Source of the DNA: Acidimicrobiales bacterium
GTDB lineage: Bacteria; Actinomycetota; Acidimicrobiia; Acidimicrobiales; Aldehydirespiratoraceae
Assembly: GCA_029247365.1 (NCBI GenBank)
Contig: JAQWLJ010000038.1
Span: 25,872-89,871 of the forward strand
Length of the DNA stretch: 64,000 nucleotides
Reading direction: 5' to 3'
In this document: positions 51,703 to 61,282 of the stretch, piece by piece
Numbering within the stretch: position 1 is the first letter of the stretch
How the letters are laid out: each line of letters begins with the position of its first letter
Translations under genes and position numbers: made by a program
The notes under the pieces: model-generated
What the model saw: the letters and a program-made list of their open reading frames with translations, nothing else
Told to the model about the DNA's origin: nothing
The model's database searches: none

Positions 51703-53025
51703 TCAGGTGAAGAGCAGCGCGTTGGCCACGTAGTACGTGGTGGGCAACGCGAACAGCAGACCGTCGAATCGATCGAACAGGCCACCATGACCCGGGAGGA
51801 TTGTGCCCATGTCCTTGATGCCGATGTCGCGCTTGAGCTGTGATTCGGCGAGATCACCAATCGGCGCTGCAATGGCGACTGCGATGCCAAGGATCAGTGC
51901 GGCCGCCATGCCACCGCCTTCAATGGCAGACCCGGCGATGGGCGCAGGCATCCCGAGCACACCCATAACGAGCGCCGCACCGAGGGTGACGATCATGCCG
52001 CCGAACAGACCTTCCTTGGTCTTGTTCGGGCTGGCCGGCGAGAGTGGCGTTCGCCCCATCACTTTGCCGATGGCGAGGCCGCCAACGTCGTAGGCGACAG
52101 TCAGAAGAATGGCTGCGGTGAGCAGGCCGGTGCCATAGGTGTCGATCGACAGCATCAGCGCCGCGAACGACCCCAGCACGCCGAGGTGGACGATGCCGAG
52201 GAACGTGGCTCCCAGACCCCGCATGGCACCATCGGCGCTGACGCCCATCAGGTACCAGAGCGAACCGAAGATCAGGACCAGTACGAGCACGAGTCCAATT
52301 GCGGCTTCGCCTCGCCAGTAGACGGCTGGAGGCAGCGCCACAATCGACGTGAGGCCGAGCAGCACCGCCGGTTGATAGCCGGCAACGCGCGCCGCGTTGA
52401 AGAACTCGACGGCACCGAGCCCGAGCGCAATGGTGACGACGATCAGCGCAACGGCTGGACCGACCCACATGGCGGCGAGGATCGTGGCAGCCAGAGCAAC
52501 ACCCACGACAACCGCCATGGGCATGTCGCGCTCGCCGGCCGGAACACCCGTTCCACCCCCGAGTTGAGCAGCGATCTTGGGCTCATCGGGCGCGGTAAGC
52601 GGATCGGATGTGGGGCCGAGCCGCGACGGGCGAGCAGGCTGGTCCTCGAATGAGAAGAAGTCATCGGCGGCCTCAGCTGAAACGTCGCCGGCCTGAACAG
52701 GCGGCGTTGGCTCGGCACCAGGCTCTTCATCCGCCCAGCGCGGCGTGGACGAGACCTCGGCCCACGCGGCCAATTCGTCGGGATCAGCTTCCTGCAGCGT
52801 CGGCTCGGTAGCCGGCTCGAAGGTCACGCTGCTCGCCGTCGGCCCTCCCACCTGAGGCACCGCGCCGGTGGGTGGTTCGCTCCAGTGCGGGATGGCGTCG
52901 TCGTCCTCTTCGAAGGACACGTCGTCATCGAAGACCGACCGCCCTGGCGCGGCGAAGTCGTCGTCGGCCAACCCACCGCCGTCGACGACGCTGAAGCCTT
53001 CGAACTCATTTGAATCGTTACTCAT
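51703..53025 (-). CDS. cdsA: Phosphatidate cytidylyltransferase with long acidic N-terminal extension
   Basis: 440 residues. Makes CDP-diacylglycerol from phosphatidate and CTP. The first ~165 residues are acidic, Pro/Asp/Glu-rich and probably disordered and cytoplasmic. Hydrophobic helices start near 168 (AVVVGVALAATILAAMWVGP). The family signature is intact: DLAESQLKRDIGIKDMGTIL followed by PGHGGLFDRFD. Typical proteins are 260-300 residues, so the extension is unusual. It follows frr by 30 bases and precedes dxr by 7. Confidence 0.93.
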   Translation of the reverse strand: MSNDSNEFEGFSVVDGGGLADDDFAAPGRSVFDDDVSFEEDDDAIPHWSEPPTGAVPQVGGPTASSVTFEPATEPTLQEADPDELAAWAEVSSTPRWADEEPGAEPTPPVQAGDVSAEAADDFFSFEDQPARPSRLGPTSDPLTAPDEPKIAAQLGGGTGVPAGERDMPMAVVVGVALAATILAAMWVGPAVALIVVTIALGLGAVEFFNAARVAGYQPAVLLGLTSIVALPPAVYWRGEAAIGLVLVLVLIFGSLWYLMGVSADGAMRGLGATFLGIVHLGVLGSFAALMLSIDTYGTGLLTAAILLTVAYDVGGLAIGKVMGRTPLSPASPNKTKEGLFGGMIVTLGAALVMGVLGMPAPIAGSAIEGGGMAAALILGIAVAIAAPIGDLAESQLKRDIGIKDMGTILPGHGGLFDRFDGLLFALPTTYYVANALLFT

Positions 53026-53055
53026 CGGTGTCGCCCTTCCGACACTGCTCTCGGC

Positions 53056-53616
53056 CTAGACCTCGAGCAGTTCCTCTTCTTTTTGGGCCTGCGTTGTATC
53101 AATCATGCCAATGAAATCGTCCTTCAGTGAGTCAAGCCCTATTTCGGCCCCTCGAACATCGTCTTCAGAGACGCCGTCGAGGTCGTCGAGTTCCTTGCGA
53201 GCTTGACGCCGCACCGCGTTGACGCGCTGCTTTGCGTCTTCCGCCATGCCGCCGACGACCCTGGCCAATTCGCGGCGTCGTTCTTCGGTGAGCATGGGAA
53301 AGCTGAGACGAATGATGCGGCCGTCGTTCGACGGGCTCAGTCCCATATTCGAGTTGATGATGGCCTTCTCGATCGCTGCGAGATTGCCAATGTCGTGCGG
53401 CGTGACGATGAGTTGTCGAGCCTCCGGAACCGAGAAGCTCGCAAGCTCCTGCAGCTTCATCTCGACGCCGTAGGCGTCGACGGTAAGACGCTCGAACAGC
53501 GCAGATGAGGCACGGCCGGTTCGGACCGTGGAGAACTCGCGGCGCGCGTGAGCCACGGTTGCCTCCATCTTTTCCCCTGCGTCGAGCAGGACCAGTTCGA
53601 TCTCTTCGTCGCTCAC
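53056..53616 (-). CDS. frr: Ribosome recycling factor
   Basis: 186 residues from the GTG at 53616, one base after the pyrH stop. Splits post-termination ribosomes with EF-G. Seen: the start EEIELVLLDAGEKMEATVAH, REFSTVRTGRASSALFERL, VDAYGVEMKLQELASFSVPE, and the closing helix with LTEERRRELARVVGGMAEDAK. An upstream frame extension lies inside pyrH and is rejected. Operon rpsB-tsf-pyrH-frr-cdsA. Confidence 0.96.
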   Translation of the reverse strand: MSDEEIELVLLDAGEKMEATVAHARREFSTVRTGRASSALFERLTVDAYGVEMKLQELASFSVPEARQLIVTPHDIGNLAAIEKAIINSNMGLSPSNDGRIIRLSFPMLTEERRRELARVVGGMAEDAKQRVNAVRRQARKELDDLDGVSEDDVRGAEIGLDSLKDDFIGMIDTTQAQKEEELLEV

Positions 53617-53617
53617 A

Positions 53618-55169
<1,552 letters not shown>

Positions 55170-55207
55170 ATCGGTGTTCCTTGAGATTAAGTGGGGGGTG
55201 GTTGCGA

Positions 55208-56140
55208 TCAGGCTTCGGGCGTGGCCTCGTCGCCAGCGGAGGGCATGACATCCTCGGCAGACTCGTCGGCAACCTCTTCAGCGGAGGCCTCAGCCGGAGC
55301 GGCCTCTTCAGTCGTAGCGGCGACGACGCGAGCATCGCGCTCAGCCGCCTCTGCCGCGGCTGCGGCGCGAGCCTCGGCCTGCTGCTCAGCGACCTCAGCC
55401 TCCTGCAATGCGTTGCGCTCCACCGGGGTGTCACCCTTGGCTTCAGCCTTCTTCGAGCGAATGAAGCGACCCTCGAGCACGGCGTCGGAAATGACGCGAC
55501 TCATGAGTTCACCGGCGCGAATGGCATCGTCGTTGCCAGGAATGGCGTAGTCGACGAGATCCGGGTCGCAGTTGGTGTCAACGACCGCAACGATCGGGAT
55601 ACCAATCTTGCGCGCCTCGGTTACCGCGATGTGTTCCTTCTTCGTGTCGAGCACGAAGATGACATCGGGCAGCTTCTGCATGTCACGAATTCCGCCAAGG
55701 TTGCGCTCGAGCTTGGTGAGCTCACGGCCGATAAGAAGCGCTTCCTTCTTCGGCATGGCTTCAAACTCACCGGAGTCGCGCATGCGGCGGTACTCCTGCA
55801 TCTTGGCAACGCGCTTGGAGATGGTTTGAAAGTTGGTGAGCATGCCACCGAGCCAACGCTCGTTGATATACGGCATGTTGCAACGCTCGGCGTAGGACTG
55901 GATCGAGTCTTGAGCCTGCTTCTTGGTACCGATGAAAAGCACAGTGCCACCGTTCGCAACGAGATCGCGAACGAAGACGTAAGAGGTCTCAAGATGGTTC
56001 AGTGTCTGGTGGAGATCCACGATGTGGATACCAGAGCGCTCGCCGTGGATGAACCGCTTCATCTTGGGGTTCCAACGGCGGGTCTGATGACCGAAGTGAA
56101 CGCCGGCCTCCAGCAGCTGCTTCATAGAGATGACTGCCAT
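55208..56140 (-). CDS. rpsB: 30S ribosomal protein S2 with C-terminal extension
   Basis: 310 residues from the ATG at 56140; the longer frame is rejected. Core S2 marks: [45 protein letters not shown], and [20 protein letters not shown]. About 75 extra Ala/Glu-rich residues follow the core, a frequent actinobacterial addition. Preceded by a ~118-base leader from a strong -10 box, room for S2 autoregulation. Confidence 0.96.
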   Translation of the reverse strand: MAVISMKQLLEAGVHFGHQTRRWNPKMKRFIHGERSGIHIVDLHQTLNHLETSYVFVRDLVANGGTVLFIGTKKQAQDSIQSYAERCNMPYINERWLGGMLTNFQTISKRVAKMQEYRRMRDSGEFEAMPKKEALLIGRELTKLERNLGGIRDMQKLPDVIFVLDTKKEHIAVTEARKIGIPIVAVVDTNCDPDLVDYAIPGNDDAIRAGELMSRVISDAVLEGRFIRSKKAEAKGDTPVERNALQEAEVAEQQAEARAAAAAEAAERDARVVAATTEEAAPAEASAEEVADESAEDVMPSAGDEATPEA

Positions 56141-56264
56141 GGTGATGACTTTCCCGGTTGTGAACTCGAGCCGGACGCACGAAGCGACCGGGTGTGGCCC
56201 GAGTACCGAATGGTCCACCGACGCCCGTGTGGCGACGCGTGGGGACTGCGAACAGAACGCCGCG

Positions 56265-56286
56265 ATTATATCGGGCCTAACCAGGA
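56265..56286 (-). promoter_or_regulatory. rpsB promoter, -10 TATAAT
   Basis: Minus-strand TATAAT at 56270-56265 is a consensus -10 hexamer, rare in this GC-rich sequence. A TTGA-containing -35-like element (TCTTGA) begins 16 bases further upstream. Transcription would start near 56258, giving a leader of about 118 bases before the rpsB ATG. Confidence 0.65.
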
Positions 56287-56484
56287 TCAAGACGGGAGAA
56301 GGTCGCTCACAAGCTCTTCTGCGGCGAACTCGTTTTCGACGAAAGCAACCGACTCGGGCACCGAGAGGTCAAGCACGGCTTTAGCGGTCCCCTTGCATGC
56401 CAGCGGGCAGCTCTCAGTGCGAGTCGCACATCTCGCTCGGGCGCGGTTGGTCCTACGCTCGGGGGTGGGTTGATCGGTGGACAT
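56287..56484 (-). CDS. Possible small protein between xerC and rpsB
   Basis: The 65-residue ORF starts inside the xerC end (32-base overlap) and stops just before the rpsB -10 box. The C-terminal half ([20 protein letters not shown]) is protein-like; the basic N-terminal half with three Cys is less convincing. It could be a real small protein, the tail of a lost gene, or chance. No family recognised. Confidence 0.35.
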   Translation of the reverse strand: MSTDQPTPERRTNRARARCATRTESCPLACKGTAKAVLDLSVPESVAFVENEFAAEELVSDLLPS

Positions 56485-57361
56485 CGCGCATGCGCTCGCG
56501 GCTCACACGGGTGTAGATCTGGGTCGTGGCGAGATCGGCGTGGCCGAGCATTTCCTGCACAGAACGCAAATCGGCACCTCCGTCCAAAAGATGAGTTGCG
56601 AATGTGTGCCGAAGTGCGTGGGGATGCGTGGGCGCTACGGCGCGACGGTCAATGATCCGCCGCACATCGCGCGGCGAAAGTGCGTTTCCAGCACGGTTGA
56701 CGAACAGCGCGTCGCCAGCATCGGGACCGGCCGCAAGTACGTATCGTCCCGTCCGCAACCAGCGATTCACCGCTGCGCGCGCCGCCTCGGAAACCGGCAC
56801 GAGTCGTTCCTTCGCCCCCTTGCCCCAAACAGCGACGGTGTCAGACGTGCTTACGAAGCTGTTGGTCGTGAGCCCACAGAGCTCAGAGACGCGCATGCCG
56901 CTGCCGTACAACAGCTCGACAACGGCTTGGTCGCGGAGCTGGACCTCGGCCGGGTCGCTTGCAGCCTTCGCATTACCGGCGACAAGACCGTCGAGTTCGG
57001 AGGCCGTGAGTACCCGCGGCAACGTCGATGTGCCGCGCGGCGCACTGAGCGCGGCGCTCGGATCGGTATCGACGATGCCGACGCGACGACACCAGTCGAA
57101 GTAGCGCCGTATGACCGACGCCTTGCGAGAAATAGTGCGTTTGGCGTAGCCGTGCCGGTCAAGATCGGCCAGATAACGGCGAAGAGTTCGCCGGTCGACC
57201 GAGTGCGGGCCGTCGACATCGCGCTCAACGAGCCAGCCGACAAGCGCTGAGATATCGCGCGAATAGACGGCTCGGGTCGAGTCGGCGATGCGCATGAGGT
57301 GGCCGAGCCAGTCGTCGATCTGCCACCCCGCATCGGTGGCCACCGTGTGCCCATCGGCCAT
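56453..57361 (-). CDS. xerC: Tyrosine recombinase XerC
   Basis: 302 residues. Resolves chromosome dimers at dif. N-terminal SAM-like core-binding domain (VGWLVERDVDGPHSVDRRTL), then the catalytic domain with Arg in LLYGSGMRVSELCGL, His-x-x-Arg in HPHALRHTFATHLLDGG, LGHADLATTQIYTRVS giving the last His and the nucleophilic Tyr. Complete. Its usual neighbour dprA is present upstream only as a remnant. Confidence 0.94.
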   Translation of the reverse strand: MADGHTVATDAGWQIDDWLGHLMRIADSTRAVYSRDISALVGWLVERDVDGPHSVDRRTLRRYLADLDRHGYAKRTISRKASVIRRYFDWCRRVGIVDTDPSAALSAPRGTSTLPRVLTASELDGLVAGNAKAASDPAEVQLRDQAVVELLYGSGMRVSELCGLTTNSFVSTSDTVAVWGKGAKERLVPVSEAARAAVNRWLRTGRYVLAAGPDAGDALFVNRAGNALSPRDVRRIIDRRAVAPTHPHALRHTFATHLLDGGADLRSVQEMLGHADLATTQIYTRVSRERMRDVHRSTHPRA

Positions 57362-57423
57362 GGGTTCATCTTAGCCCGCACCATCACATGCGGTCAGACG
57401 GCCACGTGACACACCAGGCTCCG

Positions 57424-58020
57424 TCATCTCCACCACAGCCACGCACCGTCCTCGACAAGCGCACCTGCCACAAGGAGCTCGCTGACCGCGCCAGCGCCTC
57501 GACGACGGCAAGGCCACTGCGAGATGCCAGTTCATCGATCGACGCTGGGCCGTCATCGCTCGACGACAGCACACTTGTCGCCGAGGTGGACCCCCGCGAT
57601 CGGAGCCTCAATTGGATCGCGCCGTTCCCCACACTCGATCCGACTCAGCCCTAGCGCCGTGAGAACCTCGCAGACGGCGAGACCTGCAGCACACCCATCG
57701 GCGGGCAGGATGTTCGTGCCGTCCACTGCGGGGTTGCGCAACGAACCAGGTGCTGCCATCACCTGGCGATCGCGTCGGATCGCCTCGTCAACGGTGAGCA
57801 GCGAGCCAGCCGGTGCGAGGTTCACGGTGATGCGTCAGAGCAGCCACGTGCGATGAGACGCGATGATGACGGCACCGACGCGTTCGCGTGCCTCGGGACA
57901 CGAGGCGTCGGGCAGAGCAACGATGGAGAAACTGGGAAGTCCGTCGGCCACCTGAACCTCAACAGACACTGGACGGCCCTCAACCCCCGCAAGGGTCCCT
58001 GACGAGGTGGCGGCAAACAT
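57424..58020 (-). pseudogene. Deletion fusion of yifB (comM) 5' end and dprA 3' end
   Basis: From the ATG at 58020 the frame reads the start of a YifB/ComM ATPase (FAATSSGTLAGVEGRPVSVE, then LPDASCPEARERVGAV) to TGA at 57835-57837. Without frame change it continues RITVNLAP, still YifB, then AGSLLTVDEAIRRDRQVMA and GTNILPADGCA, which is the DprA Rossmann C-part. The DprA winged-helix end (DDGPASIDELASRSGL, then SELLVAGALVEDGAW) is in two further frames, ending at 57424. So most of yifB and the front of dprA are deleted, with a nonsense codon and at least two frameshifts. Confidence 0.82.
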
Positions 58021-58116
58021 GATGCAACCTCTACACGAGCCGGCGAGACGCAACTGTCAGGACAGATCGCAAGCCATGTCGAAGACGCTACGGGCAGGGT
58101 GTTAGAACCTCGACGA

Positions 58117-58479
58117 TCAGCCGAGGACCTCGCGGGTATAACGCACCACGGCGTCGATCTCGTCGGTCGACAAGCTGCCACTGAACGACGGCATCGCGTT
58201 ACGCCCTTCGGCGATGACCGCTCGATGCTCGGCGGGGTCGGGATACTGCACCACAACTGCGCCATCAGCCAGCTTCGGGCCGGTACCGCCACCGCCGTCG
58301 GCTCCGTGGCAGTTCGCACACCTCCGCTGGTAGACCTCTCGGCCGACAACGAGTTCGGCGTCGGGCGAGCCATCGGGGCCGAGCGGCACCTCTGGCGCTT
58401 GGCCCGCACATGCGCCCGCGAGCACCACTACGACCAGCAGCGCGGCGAGGAACGATCGGCGGGAGGTGGGTGCTCGCAC
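58117..58479 (-). CDS. Membrane-anchored c-type cytochrome lipoprotein
   Basis: About 120 residues from the GTG at 58479 (a GTG at 58488 is equally possible). Signal sequence SFLAALLVVVVLAGAC with a lipobox Cys. One heme-binding CANCH motif with the Gly-rich run GADGGGGTGPKLADG, and an axial Met in NAMPSFSGSLS. A mono-heme class I cytochrome, probably an electron carrier at the outer face of the membrane. No oxidase genes lie beside it. It is divergent from the small membrane protein gene. Confidence 0.87.
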   Translation of the reverse strand: MRAPTSRRSFLAALLVVVVLAGACAGQAPEVPLGPDGSPDAELVVGREVYQRRCANCHGADGGGGTGPKLADGAVVVQYPDPAEHRAVIAEGRNAMPSFSGSLSTDEIDAVVRYTREVLG

Positions 58480-58500
58480 GAACCACACGATACTGAGCGA

Positions 58501-58617
58501 ATGGGAATGGACCCGACTCGGCCGCACCGCAAACGGCCAACCGACTACCTCTACGTCGCGGCTGGCTGCATTGCGGCATTCGTTCTGTTGTTCTGGGTCC
58601 TGTTCGGGAGCGCGTGA
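58501..58617 (+). CDS. Small single-span membrane protein (38 residues)
   Basis: The ATG at 58501 encodes a basic N-terminus (PTRPHRKRPTDYLY) and one C-terminal transmembrane helix (VAAGCIAAFVLLFWVLFG). Its TGA overlaps the ATG of the next gene (TGATG), which supports translation. Function unknown. Confidence 0.6.
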   Translation: MGMDPTRPHRKRPTDYLYVAAGCIAAFVLLFWVLFGSA

Positions 58618-58826
58618 TGCTCGATCCCGAGAAGCTCGGCGAGGTAGAAGTCCGTTTCTTGCAGCCATATCAGGCCACGAAGACGTACCTCTGCCCCAAC
58701 TGCAACCGCGACATACAGCCCGGAACCGGGCACTATGCGGTGGTCCCCGTCGATGCGCCCGACCTCCGGCGGCACTGGCATCGGGGGTGCTGGGACGGCC
58801 GGAAGAAGCGCGGCGCCAAGCGTTGA
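58617..58826 (+). CDS. Small zinc-ribbon-like protein (conserved actinobacterial type)
   Basis: 69 residues from the ATG at 58617 (a GTG at 58614 would add one). A CPNC pair in the ribbon (TYLCPNCNRDIQPGTGHY) and a His/Cys group in RRHWHRGCW probably bind zinc. The pattern matches small uncharacterised actinobacterial proteins sometimes misnamed ATP/GTP-binding. Basic tail. Coupled to the upstream small membrane protein. Confidence 0.72.
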   Translation: MLDPEKLGEVEVRFLQPYQATKTYLCPNCNRDIQPGTGHYAVVPVDAPDLRRHWHRGCWDGRKKRGAKR

Positions 58827-58829
58827 CGC

Positions 58830-60038
58830 TCAGATCAGCCGCACGATCGATGGCCGCCAGCTGAGCGCCACGGCGATCGCAATGGTGCACAAGCCAACAG
58901 CGGTCATTGTGTCGGCCGGACCGAACCACACCGACAGCACGCTCGAGACCGCAGCCCCGATCGGCAGCCCACCCATGAAGCCAGTCATCATCAGGCCCAT
59001 GACCCGGCCCATCATCTCAGGAGCAGTGGCCTGCTGAAGAATGGTGCGGTGACTCGCCATCGCGAGACCGGCATTAACGCCCCAGAGCAGCATTACGACG
59101 ATTGCGACCCGCCAGCTCCGCGCCAGGCTCAGCGCGAACTGGCCTCCGCCGAGGCCGACGCCGATGAAGATTGCCACGTTCAGCCCGTGGCGGGCCAAGG
59201 GCCGATTCGCAACGAGAAGCGAACTGATCATCATGCCGACCCCGAAGGCGCCCATCACGGCACCTGCGCTCGCAGCTTCTCGACCGAAGTCACTCTCGAC
59301 AACGCGCGGCATGTTGATCTGCATTACCGAGAACGAACTCCCAAGTACCAGGGAGAGCAACACCATCGTACGAACCGGTTCGGTCGACCACGTGTAGCGA
59401 AGCCCGGTTCGAAGCGAACGCATGAAGCTCTCGGTCGGCACCCCAATGTCCGGCGCTGGGATGACGACCGGACGCATAAACACCAACGACAGCACAGCGA
59501 GCACAGTCAACAGAGCGAAGCCGCCAAAGTCACCGAAGAACTCGATTGCGACGCCAGCAAAGATCACTGCGACGAAGTTCGCTGCGTTCATCGCGCCGTT
59601 CTGCAGTGCAATGGCGTTGATCAGCCGTGTTGGGCCAACGAGCAGCGGCACCATTGCGTTGACGTTCGGAGGGTTGACCATCACGGCAGTACCGATCAAC
59701 AACGCAGCGATGCTGGTAACGAGTGGTGTGACCTCTCCGAGCGAAATCATGATCGTGAACGCGGTGAGCAGCACGACCGTGACAGTCGTCCAGGTGGTGA
59801 ACAGCCGTTTGCGGTCGACCCGGTCGGACCACGCCCCCGCCGCCGCGGAGAACAACATCGCAGGCAGTCCGAGCAGACCCGCGACAATACCCTCGGCTGC
59901 AGTCCAGTCGGTAAGTGTCACCACCAGCCAGACGAAGGTGAACCGCATGGTTCCACCAATGCCGGCGAGGCAGGTTTGCGCTAACCAGAAGCCGCGAAAG
60001 TCGCGATCAGCGAGGAGTTCGCGGGCGGGGCTGGGCAC
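58830..60038 (-). CDS. MFS transporter (enterobactin exporter-like group)
   Basis: 402 residues, GTG start. About 12 hydrophobic segments. N-terminal LLADRDFRGFWLAQTCLAG and the loop AGAWSDRVDRKRLFTTWTTV are MFS hallmarks; VNPPNVNAMVPLLVGPTRLINAIALQ is typical of the MFS_3 (EntS-like) branch. Substrate unknown. Convergent with the zinc-ribbon gene, 3 bases apart. It is the last complete gene of the GC-rich segment. Confidence 0.85.
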   Translation of the reverse strand: MPSPARELLADRDFRGFWLAQTCLAGIGGTMRFTFVWLVVTLTDWTAAEGIVAGLLGLPAMLFSAAAGAWSDRVDRKRLFTTWTTVTVVLLTAFTIMISLGEVTPLVTSIAALLIGTAVMVNPPNVNAMVPLLVGPTRLINAIALQNGAMNAANFVAVIFAGVAIEFFGDFGGFALLTVLAVLSLVFMRPVVIPAPDIGVPTESFMRSLRTGLRYTWSTEPVRTMVLLSLVLGSSFSVMQINMPRVVESDFGREAASAGAVMGAFGVGMMISSLLVANRPLARHGLNVAIFIGVGLGGGQFALSLARSWRVAIVVMLLWGVNAGLAMASHRTILQQATAPEMMGRVMGLMMTGFMGGLPIGAAVSSVLSVWFGPADTMTAVGLCTIAIAVALSWRPSIVRLI

Positions 60039-60337
60039 CGCTTGACGTTACGGTCTAGAGGGCCGCCGCGACGATTTCGATCGATGGACCGCTGACGGTC
60101 GCCGCGTCGGAACGGAGTCAGCTTCGACGGTCGTGGGTGTCGGGCTACGACCTGGGGGTGAGACGCTTTGGGGGCGTGGAACACCATCATCGGCTTCGAT
60201 CTCCGGTGGAGAGATAAGACTCCAGAACCCAAGCAGACAGGCGCGTGAGGCCTCGCCAACATGGGGTGTTTCGGTTCACACGCTGAGGCCGATGCGTGGC
60301 TCGACTCGCTGTCGAGCCCACCGATCAGTTGAAGCGC
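60039..60337. other. GC-rich flank before the composition break, no gene seen
   Basis: About 300 bases of GC-rich sequence between the MFS start and the break. Open frames here are basic and improbable. There is a small hairpin (TCTCC-ggt-GGAGA near 60,200) and no tRNA, repeat or attachment-site signal. It should contain the MFS promoter. Confidence 0.45.
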
Positions 60338-60403
60338 TTTTCCTTGACGACGTATTACTTTACATTTCATACAAATTTGCGGGACCGATGCCCTGACTTT
60401 CAT
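60338..60403 (-). CDS. rpmJ: 50S ribosomal protein L36, first ~22 codons, cut at the composition break
   Basis: The ATG at 60403, 13 bases after infA, opens MKVRASVPQICMKCKVIRRQ followed by Gly-Lys, a clear L36 start with the first zinc CxxC pair. The expected continuation (a third Cys, a His and a basic end, ~37 residues in all) is missing. The frame instead runs into GC-rich, unrelated sequence. The switch falls at about codon 22-23, at the same place as the base-composition change. Confidence 0.85.
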
Positions 60404-60415
60404 GGCTCTATCCTC

Positions 60416-60634
60416 TTATTTATAACGATAAGTGATGCGTCCGCGGGTCAAATCATAAGGAGAAAGTTGAACTTTCACCTTATCACCGGATAGTATGCGG
60501 ATAAAATGCATACGCATTTTCCCCGATATATGAGCTAGCACCTTATGACCATTTTCCAGCTCTACTCGAAACATTGCGTTTGGCAATGGCTCAAGTATAG
60601 TTCCCTCTACTTCTATAGATTCTTCTTTAGACAT
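60416..60634 (-). CDS. infA: Translation initiation factor IF-1
   Basis: 72 residues, complete S1/OB fold. Seen: [57 protein letters not shown] and the terminal TYRYK. Blocks the A site of the 30S during initiation. It begins 3 bases after adk. AT-rich codon use unlike genes left of 60,337. Confidence 0.97.
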   Translation of the reverse strand: MSKEESIEVEGTILEPLPNAMFRVELENGHKVLAHISGKMRMHFIRILSGDKVKVQLSPYDLTRGRITYRYK

Positions 60635-60637
60635 TCG

Positions 60638-61279
60638 TCACTTTACCATTTCTAAAACGCGTGAAAATATTTCTTCCACAGACCCTCTTGCCGTTACAGT
60701 TTTTAGGTTTCCTTGTCTCATATAAAACTGCTTTAATGGCGCAGTCGACTCTTGATATACATCTAAACGTTTCAGAATTGTTTCTGAATTATCATCCTGT
60801 CTTTGAGCCAAGTTACCACCACAATTATCACAGACTCCCTCGACTTTTGGAGGACAAGACTGCACGTGAAACATTCCGCCACAATCCTGACAGGTGCTAC
60901 GCCCTGCTAATCTACTGATAACCTCTTTTGCATCAACTACCAAATCTACAACCGTATCAATCACCAAGCCCATTTCATTCAATGTTTCTAAAAGTTTTTC
61001 AGCCTGTATAATTGTTCGGGGAAATCCATCTAAAATAAAGCCTTCTTCACAATCGGCTTTCTTAATACGCTCTTTTATTAAACTTATCACCAAGTCATCA
61101 GGAACCAACTGGCCTATATCCATAAAAGACCTAGCCTGTATGCCCAGCTCAGAATTATCTTTAACCGCTCGCCTTAAAATATCACCAGTGGATATCTGCG
61201 GGATAAAAAATTTATCTTTCAGCTTTTTTGCCTGAGTGCCTTTTCCGGCTCCAGGTGGGCCCAAAAGAATCAATCTCAT
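60638..61279 (-). CDS. adk: Adenylate kinase
   Basis: 213 residues. P-loop LLGPPGAGKGTQAKKL, ISTGDILRRAV, EGFILDGFPRTIIQAE. The LID is the long zinc-binding form: two CxxC pairs in CQDCGG and CDNCGG. Balances AMP, ADP and ATP. Sits between secY (3-base gap) and infA; the map gene often found here is absent. Confidence 0.96.
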   Translation of the reverse strand: MRLILLGPPGAGKGTQAKKLKDKFFIPQISTGDILRRAVKDNSELGIQARSFMDIGQLVPDDLVISLIKERIKKADCEEGFILDGFPRTIIQAEKLLETLNEMGLVIDTVVDLVVDAKEVISRLAGRSTCQDCGGMFHVQSCPPKVEGVCDNCGGNLAQRQDDNSETILKRLDVYQESTAPLKQFYMRQGNLKTVTARGSVEEIFSRVLEMVK

Positions 61280-61282
61280 TAA

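Noticed and set aside
55181..56473. 430-codon plus-strand ORF opposite rpsB
   Set aside because: Antisense shadow of S2 plus its leader; it would run through the rpsB promoter and a conserved gene.
60039..60337. Possible tRNA or attachment site at the composition break
   Set aside because: No cloverleaf, CCA-type end or direct repeat could be found; the truncated rpmJ points to an assembly join rather than integration.
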